Assembly (NCBI RefSeq): GCF_013359695.1 | Contig: NZ_JABFMU010000036.1 | Coordinates: 1-63,354, forward strand | Source of the DNA: Pseudomonas sp. C2B4 | GTDB taxonomy: Bacteria > Pseudomonadota > Gammaproteobacteria > Pseudomonadales > Pseudomonadaceae | Reading direction: 5' to 3' | Length of the DNA stretch: 63,354 nt | Shown: piece by piece, positions 23,880 to 32,860 of the stretch | How the letters are laid out: each line of letters opens with the position of its first letter | Position numbering within the stretch: position 1 is the stretch's first letter | The notes under the pieces: generated by a model | Told to the model about the DNA's origin: nothing | What the model saw: the letters and a program-made list of their open reading frames with translations, nothing else | Databases searched by the model: none | Position numbers and translations under genes: made by a program

Positions 23880-26024
23880 ATGATCAGCACTGAACTCAAA
23901 ACCACGATCCAGGGCGCCTATTCGCGTTTTCTCGAAGCCAAGAGCCTCAAGCCGCGCTACGGCCAACGCCTGATGATCGCCGAAGTCGCCAAGGTCCTCG
24001 GTGACATCGACACCGACGACGAAGGCCGGCGCAGTGGCGAGCCGGCAATTGTCGCGGTGGAAGCCGGCACCGGTACCGGCAAGACCGTTGCCTACAGCCT
24101 GGCGGCCATTCCCACCGCCAAGGCTGCCGGAAAGCGGCTGGTAATCGCCACGGCCACCGTCGCCCTGCAGGAGCAGATCGTCTTCAAGGATCTGCCCGAC
24201 CTGATGCGCAACAGCGGGCTGAATTTCAGTTTCGCCCTGGCCAAGGGGCGCGGGCGCTACATGTGCCTGTCCAAGCTCGACATGCTGCTTCAGGAAGGCC
24301 ACGCGCAAACTGCCACGGCACAGCTGTTCGAAGAAGAAGGCTTCAAGATCGAGGTCGATGAGGCCAGTCAAAAGCTGTTTACCAGCATGATCGAGAAACT
24401 CGCCGGCAATAAGTGGGACGGCGACCGTGACAGTTGGCCGAACGCCCTGGAGGACGCCGACTGGGCACGCCTGACCACCGATCACAGCCAGTGCACCAAC
24501 CGCCATTGCCCGAACTTCGGTCAGTGCGCCTTCTACAAGGCCCGCGAAGGCATGGGCAAGGTCGACGTGATCGTCACCAACCACGACATGGTGCTGGCCG
24601 ACCTGGCCCTGGGCGGTGGAGCGGTGCTGCCGGACCCGCGCGATACCATCTACGTTTTCGACGAAGGCCATCACCTGCCTGACAAGGCCATCGGCCATTT
24701 CGCCCATTACACACGCTTGCGCTCCACCGCCGACTGGCTGGAAACCACCGCCAAGAACCTCACCAAACTGCTGGCCCAACATCCGCTGCCGGGGGATCTG
24801 GGCAAGCTGATCGAGCAGGTGCCGGAGCTGGCGCGGGAGATCAAGACCCAGCAGCAGTTCATGTTTACCGCTTGCGAGCAGATCGCCGATTTCAAACCCG
24901 GCGAAGATGTCGAAGGGCGCGAACGGCCACGCCATCGTTTCGTCGGCGGGGTGATCCCCGAGCACATGCGCGAGATGGGCATCGAACTGAAAAAGGGCTT
25001 TGCCCGCCTGACCGATCTGTTTACGCGCCTCACCGACTTGCTCAAGGAGGGCATGGACGGCGAGGTCAATATCGGTATCGCCAGCAATCAGGCCGAAGAG
25101 TGGTATCCGCTGTTCGGCAGCCTGCTGTCCCGTTCTTCGGGCAACTGGGAGTTGTGGACTGCGTTCACCGTCGAAGACCCGGAAGACAACCCGCCCATGG
25201 CGCGCTGGTTGACCCTGGCCGAAAGCGGTTCCCTGTTCGATATCGAGGTCAACGCCAGCCCGATCCTCGCGGCGGAAATGCTGCGACGCAATCTGTGGAA
25301 CGTGGCCTACGGAGCCCTGGTGACCTCCGCGACCTTGACCGCCCTCGGTACGTTCGACCGGTTCCGCATGCGCGCCGGCCTGCCGAAAAAAGCCGTGACC
25401 GCCGTGGTGCCGAGCCCGTTCCATCACGCCGACGCCGGTGTGTTGCGGGTGCCGAACCTCAACGCCGACCCTCGGGATGCAGCGGCACACACCGCGGCAA
25501 TCATTCGCGATCTGCCCGAGCTGGTCGAAGGCTCGCGGGGCACGCTGGTGTTGTTCTCTTCGCGCAAACAGATGCAGGACGTGTTCGACGGTCTCGATCG
25601 CGATTGGCGCAAGCAGGTGTTCATCCAGGGCAACCTGTCGAAGCAGGAAACCCTGAACAAGCACAAGGCGCGGGTCGACGGCGGGGATTCGAGCGTGTTG
25701 TTCGGCCTGGCGAGTTTCGCCGAAGGGGTCGATTTGCCCGGTGCGTATTGCGAGCACGTGGTCATCGCCAAGATTCCGTTCTCGGTGCCCGATGATCCGG
25801 TCGAAGCCGCGCTGGCGGAGTGGATCGAAGCCCGGGGCGGCAACCCCTTCATGGAGATCTCCGTGCCGGACGCCTCGCTGAAACTGGTCCAGGCCTGCGG
25901 TCGCTTGCTGCGTACCGAAGAAGACCGCGGCACCATCACCTTGCTCGACCGGCGCCTGGTCACCCAGCGCTATGGCAAGGCGATCCTCAATGCGTTGCCA
26001 CCCTTCCGGCGCGAAATTTCCTGA
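23880..26024 (+). CDS. dinG: ATP-dependent DNA helicase DinG
   Basis: The 714-residue XPD-like 5'-3' helicase resolves R-loops and DNA secondary structure. Walker A is EAGTGTGKTVAYS (residues 61-73), the DEAH-type motif is VFDEGHHLPD, and the C-terminal motif VI region is LVQACGRLLRTEEDRGTITLLDRR. The iron-sulphur cysteines appear as GRYMC and QCTNRHCPNFGQC. Length and start (MISTELKTTIQGAYSRFLEA) are normal. A candidate LexA box lies in its promoter region. Confidence 0.96.
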   Translation: MISTELKTTIQGAYSRFLEAKSLKPRYGQRLMIAEVAKVLGDIDTDDEGRRSGEPAIVAVEAGTGTGKTVAYSLAAIPTAKAAGKRLVIATATVALQEQIVFKDLPDLMRNSGLNFSFALAKGRGRYMCLSKLDMLLQEGHAQTATAQLFEEEGFKIEVDEASQKLFTSMIEKLAGNKWDGDRDSWPNALEDADWARLTTDHSQCTNRHCPNFGQCAFYKAREGMGKVDVIVTNHDMVLADLALGGGAVLPDPRDTIYVFDEGHHLPDKAIGHFAHYTRLRSTADWLETTAKNLTKLLAQHPLPGDLGKLIEQVPELAREIKTQQQFMFTACEQIADFKPGEDVEGRERPRHRFVGGVIPEHMREMGIELKKGFARLTDLFTRLTDLLKEGMDGEVNIGIASNQAEEWYPLFGSLLSRSSGNWELWTAFTVEDPEDNPPMARWLTLAESGSLFDIEVNASPILAAEMLRRNLWNVAYGALVTSATLTALGTFDRFRMRAGLPKKAVTAVVPSPFHHADAGVLRVPNLNADPRDAAAHTAAIIRDLPELVEGSRGTLVLFSSRKQMQDVFDGLDRDWRKQVFIQGNLSKQETLNKHKARVDGGDSSVLFGLASFAEGVDLPGAYCEHVVIAKIPFSVPDDPVEAALAEWIEARGGNPFMEISVPDASLKLVQACGRLLRTEEDRGTITLLDRRLVTQRYGKAILNALPPFRREIS

Positions 26025-26117
26025 TACCGGTGGGCAAATCTGCCCACCGCGTTGTCTATCTCTCTGCCACCGCTTTTCCACTGGCCCATTGAGGTCGTTA
26101 GGGAGAATTTCGTTCTC

Positions 26118-28619
26118 ATGATCCGCCGTTCGTTACCTGCTGTATTGACCTTGATTTTCGCTGCCCCGTTGCTGGCAGCTCCAGCCGCTCAGCAGACCCT
26201 GTTCAACTTTGTCCGGCCCGCCGATGTGGTGCGGGTGGTCACCGAGAACGCCGATCTGCCGCAAGCCAACGCCGAGCAAACGCCTGAAGGCGAAGTGCTG
26301 CGCCGGGTGACTTTCAATCCGGTGGCCCGCCCGACCTTGCGCATGACCCCGCAAACCGGCGCCTGGGACTGGTCGCAGTCGGCAATGATGAGCCTGCGCA
26401 TTCAGAGTGCGATGAACTGGGCGATCACGCTCTATGTGCAAATCCAGAGCAACGACGGTAAGACACTGGTCAGCCGTATCGACCTGCCGGCCGGTCCTGC
26501 GCAGACATTGTTGGTGCCGCTGGTTGCGACTTCGCCGCTGGCTCAGGGCATGAAGGCCGGGCCGCCGATGCCAACCACCGTTGATGGTCAGCGGGTATTT
26601 CTGGCCAGCAGCAGTGGCGAACTGGACCGCAGCCAGGTCGTATCGGTCAGTCTGTGGATGGATCAACCCAAGGCCGCCCAAAGCATTCTGCTCGAGCGTT
26701 TCGGTGTGCAGGACGGGGATGCGGTCACCCAAGCCGTATACGGCAATCTGGTGGACGCCTACGGCCAGTCGACCCGGGGTAAATGGCCGGAGAAAATCGC
26801 CAATGACGAACAACTGAAGTCCGCTGCCGCCAAGGAACAGCAACAACTGAACACCTGGCTGGCCGGACGGGAGAAGTCGTCGCTGGACAAGTTCGGTGGC
26901 TGGACCCAGGGCCCGGCATTCAAGGGCAGTGGTTTCTTTCGCACTGAAAAACGCGATGGCCGCTGGTATCTGGTAACGCCGCTGGGGTATCCGTTCTACT
27001 CGCTGGGCGTCAATACCGTCGCGGCAGACGTCAACCAGACTTACATCGCCGGCCGCGAATGGATGTTCGAATCCTTGCCCAAGCCTGAGGAGCCGCTGGC
27101 CAACCACTACGGTGAAGGCGATAACCGTGGCGGCAACGGCGTCGATCAGGGACGGGGCTTCAATTTCGGGCGCTGGTACGACTTCTATGGCGCCAACCTG
27201 CAACGTCTGTACGGCGACCCTTGTGCGCTGGGCAGCGATACCAAGGCCGGCGTGGCGGCAGCGGCCAAGGCCGATGCGGTAGAGGCCACTGCGCAGAAGG
27301 CCGCCGAGCCACCGGTTGTTCCATCGACCGCCGAATCCGGTGTTGCCGAAGCGGCCAAGGCAGATGCCGAGGGCGCGACGGCGGCGAAAGCGATCGAGCC
27401 AGTGCCGGCCGAACCCTGCAAAGCGGTGTTCGACGAAAAACGCTGGGCCAGCCAGACCCTTGATCGCCTGCAAGCCTGGGGTTTCAACACCGTGGGCAAC
27501 TGGAGCGCGCCCGCGTTGGCGGACTCGGAACGCATGCCGTACACCTTGCCGCTGTCGATCGTCGGCGATTACACCAGCATCAGTACCGGTAACGACTGGT
27601 GGGGCGGCATGCCCGACCCGTTCGACCCGCGTTTTGCCATGGCCACCGAACGCGCCGTGGCCATCGCCACCCGCGACCATCGCGACGATCCATGGCTGGT
27701 TGGTTACTTTGCCGACAACGAGCTGGCCTGGGCCGGCCCTGGCGATGATCCGAAGGCCCGCTATGCCCTGGCCTACGGCACCTTGAAAATGACCACCGAT
27801 GTACCGGCCAAACGCGCGTTCCTCAAGCAACTGCGCGACAAATACCGTAATCAGGCCGGACTTTCCAAAGCCTGGGGTATTGATTTGCCAGCCTGGGAAT
27901 TGATGGAAGACCCAGGTTTCGTGCCGCCGCTGCCAAGCGCGGAGCACCCGGAAATCGAGGCTGACTTCAAATACTTCCAGAAGGTCTTCGCCGACACTTA
28001 CTTCAAGACCATTTCGGACTCGCTCAAGTGGCACGCACCGAACCATTTGTTGCTCGGCGGCCGCTTTGCCATCAGCACGCCGGAAGCTGTCGAGTCCTGC
28101 GCCCGGTATTGCGATGTGTTGAGTTTCAACCTGTACACCCTGCAACCGCAGGATGGCTATGACTTCGCCACACTGCGCAGCCTCGACAAGCCCGTGCTGA
28201 TCACCGAGTTCAACTTCGGTTCGACGGATCGCGGCCCGTTCTGGGGTGGTGTGACGCCACTGGCGAAGGAAGAAGACCGTGGCCCGGCCTACGCGAACTT
28301 TCTCAAACAGGCGCTGAGCGAGCCGTCGATTGTGGGTGTGCACTGGTTCCAGTACCTCGACCAACCCGTGACGGGGCGCCTGCTGGATGGCGAAAACGGT
28401 CACTTCGGACTGGTGGGCATCACCGATCTGCCATTCCAGGGTTTTGTCGACAACGTGCGCAAGAGCAACCTGGCGGCCGTCGATCAGTTGGTCAAGCAAG
28501 CGCAGAAAGCCAGCGCCGAAGCCGACAAAGCCCGCCATGACACCGAAGGCGGACGCCAGGCCGAGGCGGATAAAGGCCCGGAGAAGGGCGCGGGTGGGCA
28601 TTCCGGCAAAGGTCATTGA
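26118..28619 (+). CDS. Secreted clan GH-A glycoside hydrolase (beta-galactosidase/agarase-like)
   Basis: The 833-residue protein has a signal peptide (MIRRSLPAVLTLIFAAPLLA), an N-terminal beta-sandwich and a TIM barrel. Likely acid/base is Glu535 in GYFADNELAW and nucleophile Glu697 in KPVLITEFNFGS, as in GH42/GH50-type agarases. Residues about 375-435 form an Ala/Lys/Glu-rich insertion with two near-repeats inside the catalytic domain, and the last 45 residues are charged (KASAEADKARHDTEGGRQ). The polysaccharide target is unknown; marine agar is unlikely for this host. It is 93 bp after dinG. Confidence 0.82.
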   Translation: MIRRSLPAVLTLIFAAPLLAAPAAQQTLFNFVRPADVVRVVTENADLPQANAEQTPEGEVLRRVTFNPVARPTLRMTPQTGAWDWSQSAMMSLRIQSAMNWAITLYVQIQSNDGKTLVSRIDLPAGPAQTLLVPLVATSPLAQGMKAGPPMPTTVDGQRVFLASSSGELDRSQVVSVSLWMDQPKAAQSILLERFGVQDGDAVTQAVYGNLVDAYGQSTRGKWPEKIANDEQLKSAAAKEQQQLNTWLAGREKSSLDKFGGWTQGPAFKGSGFFRTEKRDGRWYLVTPLGYPFYSLGVNTVAADVNQTYIAGREWMFESLPKPEEPLANHYGEGDNRGGNGVDQGRGFNFGRWYDFYGANLQRLYGDPCALGSDTKAGVAAAAKADAVEATAQKAAEPPVVPSTAESGVAEAAKADAEGATAAKAIEPVPAEPCKAVFDEKRWASQTLDRLQAWGFNTVGNWSAPALADSERMPYTLPLSIVGDYTSISTGNDWWGGMPDPFDPRFAMATERAVAIATRDHRDDPWLVGYFADNELAWAGPGDDPKARYALAYGTLKMTTDVPAKRAFLKQLRDKYRNQAGLSKAWGIDLPAWELMEDPGFVPPLPSAEHPEIEADFKYFQKVFADTYFKTISDSLKWHAPNHLLLGGRFAISTPEAVESCARYCDVLSFNLYTLQPQDGYDFATLRSLDKPVLITEFNFGSTDRGPFWGGVTPLAKEEDRGPAYANFLKQALSEPSIVGVHWFQYLDQPVTGRLLDGENGHFGLVGITDLPFQGFVDNVRKSNLAAVDQLVKQAQKASAEADKARHDTEGGRQAEADKGPEKGAGGHSGKGH

Positions 28620-28644
28620 GTCCTGATTGACCGCTTTATCGTTC

Positions 28645-28709
28645 TTCGCGAGCAGGCTCGCTCCCACAATGCTGCGTCGAGCCATTGTGGGAGCGGGCTT
28701 GCTCGCGAA
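28645..28709. repeat. REPIN with mixed arms
   Basis: The left arm ends CGAGCAGGCTCGCTCCCACA and the right arm is TGTGGGAGCGGGCTTGCTCGCGAA; the two differ in the core (GAGCC against GGGCTT), with a 17-bp spacer. It lies between the glycosidase and serine hydrolase genes. Confidence 0.88.
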
Positions 28710-28845
28710 GGCGTCTTTACAGGCGCAATGCATTTCCGATCAGTTCCGAGGGCGATTGATCGCCCGGCCCGCCCCTGTTCCCAAATCCCTCGAGGGCTGG
28801 AACAATGCGGGCCACTTTTTACAGTGTTTATCCGGGGAGTTGCGG

Positions 28846-29991
28846 GTGCAGATTCAGGGTCATTACGAGCTTAAGTTCGAGGCAGTGCGTGAAGCGTTCG
28901 CGGCGTTGTTCGACGATCCTCAGGAGCGTGGCGCGGCGTTGTGCATCCGCATCGGCGGCGAAACCGTGCTTGACCTGTGGTCCGGCACCGCCGACAAGGA
29001 CGGCGCCGAGGCCTGGCACAGCGATACCATCGCCAACCTGTTCTCCTGCACCAAAACCTTCACCGCCGTCACGGCTTTGCAACTGGTGGCCGAAGGCAAG
29101 TTGCAGCTGGATGCCCCCGTTGCCCGCTACTGGCCGGAGTTCGCTGCGGCCGGCAAAGAATCCGTGACCCTGCGCCAATTGCTCAGCCATCGTGCCGGTC
29201 TGCCAGCGCTGCGTGAATTACTGGCCCCCGAAGCGCTGTACGACTGGCAGACGATGGTTGACGCCTTGGCGGCCGAAGCCCCTTGGTGGACGCCCGGTGA
29301 AGGCCACGGCTATGCCGCGATCACTTATGGCTGGCTGATTGGCGAGTTGCTGCGTCGTGCCGACGGTCGCGGGCCGGGTGAATCTATCGTGGCCCGGGTG
29401 GCCAAGCCTTTGGGGCTGGATTTTCACGTTGGCCTGGCCGATGAAGAATTCCACCGTGTGGCACACATCGCTCGTGGCAAAGGCAACGTCGGCGATGCGG
29501 CGGCCCAACGCCTGCTGCAAGTGACCATGCGCGAGCCGACGGCCATGACCACCCGTGCCTTCACCAATCCACCGTCGGTACTGACCAGCACCAACAAGCC
29601 GGAATGGCGACGCATGCAGCAGCCGGCCGCCAATGGCCACGGCAACGCCCGCAGCCTGGCCGGGTTTTACGCCGGCCTGCTCGATGGCAGCCTGCTCGAA
29701 AGCGAAATGCTCGATGAATTGACCCGTGAACACAGCCTTGGCGAAGACAAGACCTTGTTGACCCGGACCCGTTTCGGCCTGGGCTGCATGCTTGATCAGC
29801 CGGACGTGCCTAACGCCACCTTCGGCCTTGGCCCGCGAGCGTTCGGGCATCCGGGCGCCGGTGGTTCCATCGGTTTTGCTGACCCGGAGCATGATGTGGC
29901 TTTCGGTTTTGTGACAAATACACTGGGGCCGTACGTCTTGATGGATCCGCGCGCACAAAAGCTTGTGCGGGTACTGGCCACTTGTCTGTAA
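28846..29991 (+). CDS. Class C beta-lactamase-fold serine hydrolase (EstB-like)
   Basis: The 381-residue protein has the S-x-x-K motif SCTKTF (catalytic Ser and Lys), a YxN/Yxx-type element (YAAITYGW) and the third motif as HPGAGG in FGHPGAGGSIGFADPE. This places it among EstB-type esterases and DD-peptidase relatives. No signal peptide is seen, so it is likely cytoplasmic. I chose the GTG at 28846 because GGGGAG lies 8 bp upstream; the upstream open frame runs through a REPIN. Substrate is unknown. Confidence 0.87.
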   Translation: MQIQGHYELKFEAVREAFAALFDDPQERGAALCIRIGGETVLDLWSGTADKDGAEAWHSDTIANLFSCTKTFTAVTALQLVAEGKLQLDAPVARYWPEFAAAGKESVTLRQLLSHRAGLPALRELLAPEALYDWQTMVDALAAEAPWWTPGEGHGYAAITYGWLIGELLRRADGRGPGESIVARVAKPLGLDFHVGLADEEFHRVAHIARGKGNVGDAAAQRLLQVTMREPTAMTTRAFTNPPSVLTSTNKPEWRRMQQPAANGHGNARSLAGFYAGLLDGSLLESEMLDELTREHSLGEDKTLLTRTRFGLGCMLDQPDVPNATFGLGPRAFGHPGAGGSIGFADPEHDVAFGFVTNTLGPYVLMDPRAQKLVRVLATCL

Positions 29992-30056
29992 ATCACGCTC
30001 GAAGGTCCCAGGTCCGGAACCCAAAAGCCTTTTCAGTTTCAAATCATCTGTTTATA

Positions 30057-30083
30057 CGGGCTTGACCGGCCCGCTTTTTTTTT
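30057..30083 (+). terminator. Terminator before the WWPF OmpA gene
   Basis: CGGGC and GCCCG form a short stem (about 5 bp, CGGGCTTGACCGGCCCG) followed by nine T. It lies 65 bp after the serine hydrolase gene and 24 bp before the next start. Confidence 0.6.
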
Positions 30084-30106
30084 GACTTCATTTTTGTGGA
30101 TATCCA

Positions 30107-31222
30107 ATGTCAACCAAACCAACCCTCGCCTTGGCACTGTGCTTCGCTATTACCGGTTGCGCACAGAATCCGAAAAATGATGCGGACGGCGGCAGCTGGT
30201 GGCCGTTCAGTTCCTCCGACAAAGTCGCGGCCAAAGAGCCCGCTCCGGCACCCTTGAAACCAGCGGCGACCACCCCGGTGGCCAAGACGGAAAGCAGCAG
30301 CCACTGGTACTGGCCGTTCGGCTCTGATGACAGCGCTGAAAAGCCAGCTGCCAAACCGCTGCAAGTAAAAACTGAAGCGAAGCCTGAAGCCAAACCAGTA
30401 GCAGTGACCAAGGCTGATGCCGATTCTGGCGGCAAGTGGTGGTGGCCGTTCGGCGGCAAGGAAAAAACCACGGCCAAAGCCGTACCGATGCCCGACCCGA
30501 AAGTGACCCAGGCCTGGCTCGACGACTACGAACCCCGTCTGCGCACGGCGATCAAGGACAGCAACCTGCAACTGGAACGCCGTGAAAACGTGCTGGTGGT
30601 AATCGCGCCGGTCGAAGGCTCGTTCAACCCGGACCGTCCGGCCATGCTGCTGCCCGTCACCCTCGGCCCGTTCACCCGCGTGGCGAAAATCCTTGAAGCC
30701 GACCCGAAAACTGCCGTGTTGGTGCTGGGTCATAGCGACACCTCCGGCGCCGCGCCCGCCAACGTCAAGCTGAGCCAGGAGCGTGCCCAGTCGGTCGCAG
30801 CGATTTTCCGTCTCAGCGGCCTGCAGCGTGATCGTCTGATGCTGCGCGGTATGGGCAGCGAGGCTCCGCGTGCAGCCAACGACAGCGTCGAAGGGCGCGC
30901 ACTGAACCGTCGGGTAGAATTGCTGGTGACTCCGCAAGACACCATGATCGCGTTGCTGAGCAAGTACAACATGCCAGCCCCGGCGCCTGTGCGCACGGTC
31001 GCAGCCCAGGACGCCAAGCCGGCAGCCAAGCCTGTGACGCCAGCGCCCGCCGATGCGAAAAAAGCCGCTGCACCGGTGGCGAAAAAAGCACCCGCGAAGA
31101 AAGCTGCCAAGGCCCCGGTCAAAAAGGCCCCGGCCAAGACGGCGACTCCGGCGAAAAAGACAGCACCGGCCAAGGCCGCTGCGGCTGACAAGAAAGTCGT
31201 TACCGATACCACAAAGCAGTGA
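30107..31222 (+). CDS. OmpA-family lipoprotein with WWPF repeats and Lys/Ala/Pro tail
   Basis: The 371-residue protein has a lipobox (FAITGC, Cys18) and then three spaced aromatic boxes, WWPF (31-34), WYWPF (67-71) and WWWPF (111-115), in Pro/Ala/Lys linkers. A peptidoglycan-binding OmpA_C domain follows (LVLGHSDTSGAAPANVKLSQERAQSV...LNRRVELLV), and the last 75 residues are an AlgP/histone-H1-like repeat of KKAPAKKA type. The tail is cationic and disordered; contact with wall, LPS or nucleic acid is open. pdxH follows 24 bp later. Confidence 0.85.
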   Translation: MSTKPTLALALCFAITGCAQNPKNDADGGSWWPFSSSDKVAAKEPAPAPLKPAATTPVAKTESSSHWYWPFGSDDSAEKPAAKPLQVKTEAKPEAKPVAVTKADADSGGKWWWPFGGKEKTTAKAVPMPDPKVTQAWLDDYEPRLRTAIKDSNLQLERRENVLVVIAPVEGSFNPDRPAMLLPVTLGPFTRVAKILEADPKTAVLVLGHSDTSGAAPANVKLSQERAQSVAAIFRLSGLQRDRLMLRGMGSEAPRAANDSVEGRALNRRVELLVTPQDTMIALLSKYNMPAPAPVRTVAAQDAKPAAKPVTPAPADAKKAAAPVAKKAPAKKAAKAPVKKAPAKTATPAKKTAPAKAAAADKKVVTDTTKQ

Positions 31223-31246
31223 TTTGCTGACTAAAAGGAATGCGTC

Positions 31247-31894
31247 ATGACCAAGGCTCTGGCTGATATGCGCCGCGATTACACCCGTGATGGCCTGACC
31301 GAGGCGCAAGCCCCGGCCGAGCCGTTCGCGCTGTTCCACCAATGGTTCGCCGACGCGGTGAAAACCGAGCAGGCACCGGTGGAAGCCAACGCCATGACAT
31401 TGGCCACGGTCGATCAGGAAGGTCGACCGCATTGCCGCATCCTGCTGCTCAAAGGGCTGGACGCGACGGGTTTCACCTTCTTCACCAACTACGACAGTGC
31501 CAAGGGCCAGCAGCTGGCTGCGAATCCGTTCGCGGCCATGACCTTCTTCTGGCCTGCCCTGGAGCGTCAGGTGCGCATCGAAGGGCGGGTGATGAAGGTC
31601 ACGCCTGAAGAGTCCGACGCTTACTATCAGGTTCGTCCGCTGGGTAGCCGCCTGGGGGCTTGGGCATCGCCGCAAAGCCAGGTAATCGCCGATCGTGCTG
31701 AACTGGAATCGTTGCTCAAGGACACCGAACAACGTTTCAGCGACAGCCAGCCTCACTGCCCTGAACACTGGGGTGGTTACCGTTTGTTACCGGAGCGCAT
31801 CGAGTTCTGGCAGGGCCGTTCGAGCCGCCTGCACGATCGCCTCAACTATCGCTTGCAGGGCGCCGACTGGATTCTTGAACGTCTGGCACCCTGA
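31247..31894 (+). CDS. pdxH: Pyridoxamine/pyridoxine 5'-phosphate oxidase
   Basis: The 215-residue FMN enzyme makes pyridoxal 5'-phosphate. Visible motifs are DMRRDYTRDGLTEAQAPAEPFALFHQWFADA, MTLATVDQEGRPHCRILLLKG (FMN-binding strand) and the C-terminal QGRSSRLHDRLNYRLQGADWILERLAP. Length is normal. AAGGAA lies 7 bp before the ATG. It lies 24 bp after the OmpA lipoprotein gene and may be cotranscribed with it. Confidence 0.96.
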   Translation: MTKALADMRRDYTRDGLTEAQAPAEPFALFHQWFADAVKTEQAPVEANAMTLATVDQEGRPHCRILLLKGLDATGFTFFTNYDSAKGQQLAANPFAAMTFFWPALERQVRIEGRVMKVTPEESDAYYQVRPLGSRLGAWASPQSQVIADRAELESLLKDTEQRFSDSQPHCPEHWGGYRLLPERIEFWQGRSSRLHDRLNYRLQGADWILERLAP

Positions 31895-31899
31895 GCAGT

Positions 31900-32136
31900 C
31901 TACCGCTCGAGATAGCCTGCCGCTGCGGCTTCCAGCCATTGCGGCAGGTCTCGACGCTTGATCTTTTGCGCTTGAGCGTTCGCCAGTTGCTGGAGCATGA
32001 ACGCTTTTTTGCGTTCGTCGTTGCCCGCCAGCGATAACGCCAGATCGCGGTCCATCCAGCGTTTGATCCTCACGTATAGCCACCAGTGGAAATACAGGCC
32101 GGCAACGGTTGTGACGACAATGATAAAGTAATCCAT
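31900..32136 (-). CDS. Small single-pass membrane protein, unknown
   Basis: The 78-residue protein starts with one hydrophobic helix (MDYFIIVVTTVAGLYFHWWLYV) and has a charged cytoplasmic tail (RIKRWMDRDLALSLAGNDERKKAFMLQQLANAQAQKIKRRDLPQWLEAAAAGYLER) that should be mainly helical. The pattern is a typical signal-anchor protein. It converges on pdxH with 5 bp between stops. I do not recognise a named family. Confidence 0.75.
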   Translation of the reverse strand: MDYFIIVVTTVAGLYFHWWLYVRIKRWMDRDLALSLAGNDERKKAFMLQQLANAQAQKIKRRDLPQWLEAAAAGYLER

Positions 32137-32303
32137 GAAAATCCTGTCTCTGGAGGGCAGATCGCGCAATTTGCCACTACTGTGTGGTGAGTTCACGCAG
32201 GTGCCTGTACAAGGCCTGAATCAAAGCAATTTTATCCGGGCGATGCCGTGACATGCGTCAATCTGCGGAGTTTAATGGTTACCTGTCCTTTGGAGTTGAT
32301 GCT

Positions 32304-32768
32304 ATGCGTAAGTCTGTTCTGCTGGTTGCTTCCTTTTCCACGATGGCGATGTTGCTTACCGGCTGCCAATCGAGCCTGACCGGTGACTCCTACTCCCGTG
32401 ACGAAGCGCGTCGCGTGCAGACGGTTCGCATGGGCACCATCGAAGCCCTGCGCCCGGTGAAAATCGAAGGCACCAAAACCCCAATCGGCAGCATCGCCGG
32501 TGCGGCGGTCGGTGGTGTTGGCGGCAGCGCCATCGGTGGCGGTAAAGGCAGCATCGTCGCTGCGGTCATCGGCGCAGTCGCTGGCGGCCTGGTGGGCTCG
32601 GCGGCCGAAGAAGGCCTGACCCGTACACAAGGTGTCGAAATCACCGTGCGCGAAGACGACGGCAGCATGCGTGCCTACGTGCAACAGGTTCAGGAAAACG
32701 AAGTGTTCCGCGTTGGCGAGCGTGTGCGAATTGCCACGGTCGACGGGACAAGCCGCGTTACGCACTAA
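32304..32768 (+). CDS. Glycine-zipper outer-membrane lipoprotein (SlyB-like)
   Basis: The 154-residue protein has a lipobox (MAMLLTGC, Cys19), a glycine-zipper membrane hairpin (GSIAGAAVGGVGGSAIGGGKGSIVAAVIGAVAGGLVGSAAEEG) and a small beta domain (EITVREDDGSMRAYVQQVQENEVFRVGERVRIATV). This matches SlyB/Pcp lipoproteins, outer-membrane stability factors. GGAG lies 8 bp before the ATG. A strong terminator ends the unit. Confidence 0.9.
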   Translation: MRKSVLLVASFSTMAMLLTGCQSSLTGDSYSRDEARRVQTVRMGTIEALRPVKIEGTKTPIGSIAGAAVGGVGGSAIGGGKGSIVAAVIGAVAGGLVGSAAEEGLTRTQGVEITVREDDGSMRAYVQQVQENEVFRVGERVRIATVDGTSRVTH

Positions 32769-32790
32769 GCGGGAATACGGATAAAAGAAA

Positions 32791-32826
32791 CCCCCGATCA
32801 GTCACCTGATCGGGGGTTTTCTTTTT
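32791..32826. terminator. Strong intrinsic terminator, convergent genes
   Basis: CCCCCGATCA and TGATCGGGGG form a 10-bp stem with a 6-base loop, followed by TTTTCTTTTTT and preceded by AAAGAAA. It serves the lipoprotein gene and probably nhaA from the other side. Confidence 0.92.
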
Positions 32827-32860
32827 TGGGTAGTGCCGCGGGAGTCAAATGCGTATCGGA

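Noticed and set aside
23850..26081. 743-residue minus-strand open frame
   Set aside because: It lies on the opposite strand of dinG and has no start context or motif.
26133..28733. 866-residue minus-strand open frame
   Set aside because: It is opposite the glycosidase gene, which has a signal peptide and catalytic motifs.
28627..28845. In-frame N-terminal extension of the serine hydrolase (73 residues)
   Set aside because: It runs through a REPIN, has REPIN-type residues (FASRLAPT, VGAGLLAK) and no ribosome site; the GTG at 28846 has GGGGAG.
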